Assembly: GCF_007992175.1 (NCBI RefSeq)
Contig: NZ_BJZT01000017.1
Location: forward strand, 1-42,612
Source of the DNA: Methylobacterium haplocladii
GTDB taxonomy: Bacteria; Pseudomonadota; Alphaproteobacteria; Rhizobiales; Beijerinckiaceae
Direction: 5' to 3'
Length of the DNA stretch: 42,612 bases
Positions 40,065 to 42,612 of this stretch are shown here, piece by piece. A program made the translations under genes and the position numbers. Positions within the stretch are counted from its first letter, which is position 1. Each line of letters begins with the position of its first letter. The notes beneath the pieces were generated by a model. It saw only the letters and a program-made list of their open reading frames with translations, was not told the origin of the DNA and did no database searches.

Positions 40065-40439
40065 ATGAGCTTGTTCGACAGCATCAAGGGATCGCTCGGA
40101 GGCGCCCTCGGCACGGCGGCGGCATCCGCACTGCCGGGCATCATCGAAAAGGTGTTTCCGGGCGGCCTCCAAGGCCTGCTCAACCAGCTCGCGCAATCCG
40201 GCTACGGCAAACAGGTGAATTCCTGGCTCGGCCGCGGCGAGAACGAGCCGATCACCACGGACGACCTGCGCAACGCCCTGAACGACTCCCACACCAGGGA
40301 GATCGCCGAGAAACTCGGCATCCCCTACGATCAGGTGCTCGAGACGCTCGCGAAGGTGCTGCCGCAGGCTGTCGACCAGCACAGCCCGAACGGGCAATTG
40401 CAGGCTCCTGCCCCGGCCGAAGGCGGCCACGCGGCCTAA
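40065..40439 (+). CDS. YidB-like (DUF937) protein
   Basis: 124 residues: MSLFDSIKGSLGGALG, GGLQGLLNQLAQSGYGKQVNSW, RNALNDSHTREIAEKLGIPY and a VLETLAKVLPQAVDQHSPNG tail, the YidB/DUF937 pattern of a small helical protein with a homeodomain-like C-terminal half. The function is unknown. An AAGGA ribosome site precedes ATG 40065. It is separated by 119 bases from the ATPase gene and converges on the nlpD-type gene. Confidence 0.88.
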   Translation: MSLFDSIKGSLGGALGTAAASALPGIIEKVFPGGLQGLLNQLAQSGYGKQVNSWLGRGENEPITTDDLRNALNDSHTREIAEKLGIPYDQVLETLAKVLPQAVDQHSPNGQLQAPAPAEGGHAA

Positions 40440-40456
40440 CGACGATCCCACGAACG

Positions 40457-40483
40457 AAAAACGGCGGCCCTCTCGGGCCGCCG
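40457..40483 (-). terminator. Intrinsic terminator of the nlpD-type gene
   Basis: Perfect nine-base stem CGGCGGCCC (40462-40470) / GGGCCGCCG (40475-40483), TCTC loop; the A-run 40457-40461 gives a T-tract on the minus strand. On the plus strand the following GCGTTTCGC is a poor T-tract, so it mainly serves the minus-strand gene. Confidence 0.85.
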
Positions 40484-40505
40484 CGTTTCGCGAACCAGCA
40501 AAAGC

Positions 40506-41750
40506 TTAGTTGCTGGCGAGATGGGGGATCGGATCGACCGGCGTTGCGCCCTTGCGGATCTCGAAGTGAAGCTGGGGCGAGGTGACGTTGCCCGTGGCGC
40601 CGGACTTGGCGATGGTCTGGCCGCGCTTGACCTTCTCACCGGGGCGCACGTCGAGCTCGCCGTTATGGGCATAGGCCGAGACGTAGCCGTTGGTGTGGCG
40701 GACCAGGACGAGCTTGCCGTAGCCCTTCACGTCCGAGCCCGCATAGGCGACGGTGCCGTCTTCCGCGGCCTTGACCGGGGTGCCCTCCGGCACGGCGATG
40801 TTGATGCCTTCGTTGCCCGATGAGCCGTAGCCGTTGATGACGCGGCCCTTGGCCGGCCAGCGGAACGACTCGTTCGCGTCGGCCTTGACCGAGGCGGTCG
40901 TGGTGGGCTCGACGCTGGCGACCTTCACCGGCGTGGCCTTCTCGGCTTCCTTGGCGACGGGCTTCGTCTCCTTGGCAGCGGCCTGCTTGGTCTCCTTGGC
41001 GGAGGCCTTTGCGGCGGCCTCGGCGGCCTTGGCCTCGGCGACCTTCTTCTGAGCCTCGGACTTGGCCTCCTTGGCGGCCTTCGCCTCGGCTTCGCGCTTC
41101 GCTTCGGCCTTCTTGTCGGACTTCTCCGGCTTGGCCTCGGCCTTGGCGTGCTTCTCTTCGGCAGCCTTCGCCGCGTGCTTGGGCGCCTTCTTGGCGTCGA
41201 GTTCGGCCTGCTTCTTCGCCTCGGCAGCCTTGCGCGCGTCGGCCGCCTTCTTGGCTTCGGCCAGCTTCGCCGCTTCGGCCTCCTTGCGGGCCTCGGCGGC
41301 TTCGCGCTTGGCTTCCGCGGCCTTGTCGACCTTCGGGGTGGCGCTCGCGCCCTTGCCGAAGACGAGCTTCGGCTGCGGGGCGACCGGCGAGACGCGGGGC
41401 GTCATGGCCTTGCCGGCGGAGGGGTTCATGCCGTCGACCGCGCCGGAGATCGGCTCGGAGGCCGCGACGCGGCTCGGCGCGGAACGCGGCGACATCGTCG
41501 CGCCGGGCGCGGCGAGTTCCTGCGACTGGATGCGCGGGGTGCGGATGGCGGGCGCCGCGGCCATGTCGGCCTCGCCGTTGTCGCCGAGGCTCCCCGTCGC
41601 CGAAGGCTCGTTCGACGCGAAGGGATTGGAGAACGGCGTGCCGAGGCGCGACGCATCCGACGAACAGGCGGCCGTACCGCCTCCGATCATTCCGATGAGC
41701 GCAAGCCGCGACAGCGTCTTCCACCCACGTCCAGCCCCTCGAACTCGCAT
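40506..41750 (-). CDS. nlpD: NlpD-like LytM-domain lipoprotein, probable amidase activator
   Basis: 414 residues. Signal peptide with a lipobox-like GGTAAC, a Ser/Pro-rich region, a ~150-residue Lys/Ala/Glu-rich coiled coil (about 140-290) and a C-terminal M23/LytM domain. Zinc ligands are degenerate: the HxGxD motif reads NEGIN (both ligands Asn), and the HLHFE motif reads QLHFE, while SAYAHN is kept. As in Escherichia coli NlpD, this argues against peptidase activity and for activation of an N-acetylmuramoyl-L-alanine amidase at division. No LysM repeat is seen; the coiled coil takes its place. Position directly after pcm is the conserved pcm-nlpD order. A strong terminator follows. Confidence 0.88.
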   Translation of the reverse strand: MRVRGAGRGWKTLSRLALIGMIGGGTAACSSDASRLGTPFSNPFASNEPSATGSLGDNGEADMAAAPAIRTPRIQSQELAAPGATMSPRSAPSRVAASEPISGAVDGMNPSAGKAMTPRVSPVAPQPKLVFGKGASATPKVDKAAEAKREAAEARKEAEAAKLAEAKKAADARKAAEAKKQAELDAKKAPKHAAKAAEEKHAKAEAKPEKSDKKAEAKREAEAKAAKEAKSEAQKKVAEAKAAEAAAKASAKETKQAAAKETKPVAKEAEKATPVKVASVEPTTTASVKADANESFRWPAKGRVINGYGSSGNEGINIAVPEGTPVKAAEDGTVAYAGSDVKGYGKLVLVRHTNGYVSAYAHNGELDVRPGEKVKRGQTIAKSGATGNVTSPQLHFEIRKGATPVDPIPHLASN

Positions 41751-41882
41751 CGACGCACCCGCTTACAGACGCAACTTGATGACGTCATTGAAACGGGATT
41801 CAGGTTAAACATCCGTTCCCGTTTACCACGGTTGCGACGCAATCTTGGCAGTTGGGAACCACGGGTCGTCGCGCCGATGCCG

Positions 41883-42545
41883 TCAGAGCACATGCGCCCG
41901 GCCCGCCGTCAGCGGAGGCAGGCGGCAGGCCATGTCGGTGCGTGTCGCGACGCCGCCGTCGACGGCGCGGTCGACAATCGCGAGACGGGCGCCCTGCCCC
42001 GTAGCAACGGCCCCGACGAGCCGTCCGCCCGGCGCCAGCGCCTTGGCGAGATGCGGCGGGATCTCCAGGCACGTGCCGTTGAGGAGGATGCGGTCGAACC
42101 GCCTCTCCCCGATTGCGGACGCGTCGAGCCCGTCGGTGATCTCCACGGTGGCGTCGACGAGATCGCTGCCGAGGCGGTCGCGGGCCGCGCGGGCGAGCCC
42201 GGCATAGCGCTCCAGGCTCTGCACGTGGCCGCTGCCGAGATGCACGAGGAGCGCGGTGACGTAGCCCGAGCCGGTGCCGATCTCGAGGACGCGGGCGCCG
42301 GCCGGTACCGCCAGGAGCCCGAGCATCGCCGCCACCGTCGTCGGCGCCGTCATGCTCTGCCCGCAGGGAAGCGGCAACGCGATGTCGCGACGCGCATGGG
42401 CACGAAGCGCCGCTGGGGCGAAGCGCTCGCGCGGCACCTGCTCCATCGCCCGCAGGACGCCCATATCCCGCACGCCGCGCTCGCGCAGCAGCAGCACAAA
42501 GGCGGCATCGCCGATCGCAGAGGCGTCGTCGCCTTCCGCGGTCAT
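41883..42545 (-). CDS. pcm: Protein-L-isoaspartate O-methyltransferase
   Basis: 220 residues, usual length. PCMT motifs: ALPLPCGQSMTAPTTVA (substrate-side motif, equivalent of GQTISQP), SAM motif I VLEIGTGSGYVTALLV, LERYAGLARAARDRL, DRILLNG (variant of the usual ILVTAA motif) and LAPGGRLV. It methylates isoaspartyl residues in damaged proteins so they can return to normal aspartyl linkage. It is upstream of nlpD on the same strand with 132 bases between. The remaining 67 bases to the window edge hold no recognisable gene; surE often precedes pcm and could start or end just outside. Confidence 0.92.
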   Translation of the reverse strand: MTAEGDDASAIGDAAFVLLLRERGVRDMGVLRAMEQVPRERFAPAALRAHARRDIALPLPCGQSMTAPTTVAAMLGLLAVPAGARVLEIGTGSGYVTALLVHLGSGHVQSLERYAGLARAARDRLGSDLVDATVEITDGLDASAIGERRFDRILLNGTCLEIPPHLAKALAPGGRLVGAVATGQGARLAIVDRAVDGGVATRTDMACRLPPLTAGRAHVL

Positions 42546-42612
42546 CGTGGCGACGTCACGGCTGGTCTTACGGTTCGACAGCCCGCCCCGTCATTCCGGG
42601 GCTCGCCTTCGG

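Noticed and set aside
41805..41830. EcfG promoter between nlpD and pcm
   Set aside because: GGAAC and CGTT are present on the minus strand, but 19 bases apart, outside the 16-17 range.
1..42612. tRNA, rRNA, CRISPR array, prophage or insertion sequence
   Set aside because: No tRNA-like cloverleaf with CCA end, no regular repeat-spacer pattern, no transposase or integrase motifs, and no terminal inverted repeats with target duplications were seen.

Overview
The window is very GC-rich chromosomal DNA of an alphaproteobacterium, almost certainly Methylobacteriaceae (Methylobacterium/Methylorubrum). The best marker is a 267-residue PhyR at 35.4 kb that matches, from memory, the Methylobacterium extorquens protein in length and in its phospho-acceptor position (Asp190). 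It lies divergently from a NepR-type anti-sigma factor. I see no insertion sequence, prophage, CRISPR array, tRNA or rRNA; gene density is that of ordinary chromosome.

Layout. 0-3 kb: the 3' end of dxs, an inverted sodC, then tlyA overlapping an rRNA m5U methyltransferase gene. 3.1-3.8 kb: an SRAP (HMCES/YedK-type) protein. 4.1-9.5 kb: three tandem, closely related B12-binding radical SAM proteins of the HpnP-like/DUF4070 kind. 9.5-11.2 kb: a chemoreceptor. 11.4-16.8 kb: a minus-strand run of acyl-CoA dehydrogenase, enoyl-CoA hydratase, two SDR enzymes and CorA. 17-21.3 kb: Sua5/TsaC, a candidate stress sRNA, wrbA with a divergent LysR regulator, a GreA-like factor and an AcuI-type reductase. 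21.4-28.4 kb: envelope proteins (repeat-containing secreted protein, SleB-type hydrolase, L,D-transpeptidase), ppdK and small membrane or unknown proteins. 28.5-34 kb: VOC protein, cyclic-nucleotide-binding protein, KGG stress protein, MarR regulator, DUF1499, metallo-beta-lactamase-fold hydrolase and DUF2865. 34-37 kb: the nepR/phyR general-stress locus. 37-42.6 kb: class III aminotransferase, DUF815 ATPase, YidB-like protein, and pcm followed by an NlpD-type lipoprotein.

The two most interesting systems are these. (1) The radical SAM triplet: three paralogues of about 555 residues, each with an intact CxxxCxxC cluster motif, in a row on one strand with no recognisable substrate-defining neighbour. 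(2) A general-stress network. Reading both strands for the EcfG promoter pattern (GGAAC, 16-17 bases, then a CGTT-like -10) gave nine candidates, seven of them between 30.0 and 36.6 kb. They sit upstream of phyR, nepR, a KGG protein, a DUF1328 protein, a DUF3096 protein, two uncharacterised small proteins, and two short promoter-to-terminator units with no reading frame. I interpret the last two as stress-induced C-rich small RNAs. The one next to phyR presents CCUCCCC and UUCCCC in a large loop and resembles in concept the GsrN sRNA of Caulobacter.

Functions are inferred from protein motifs and remembered families; no database search was run. Promoter and sRNA calls are pattern matches made by eye.
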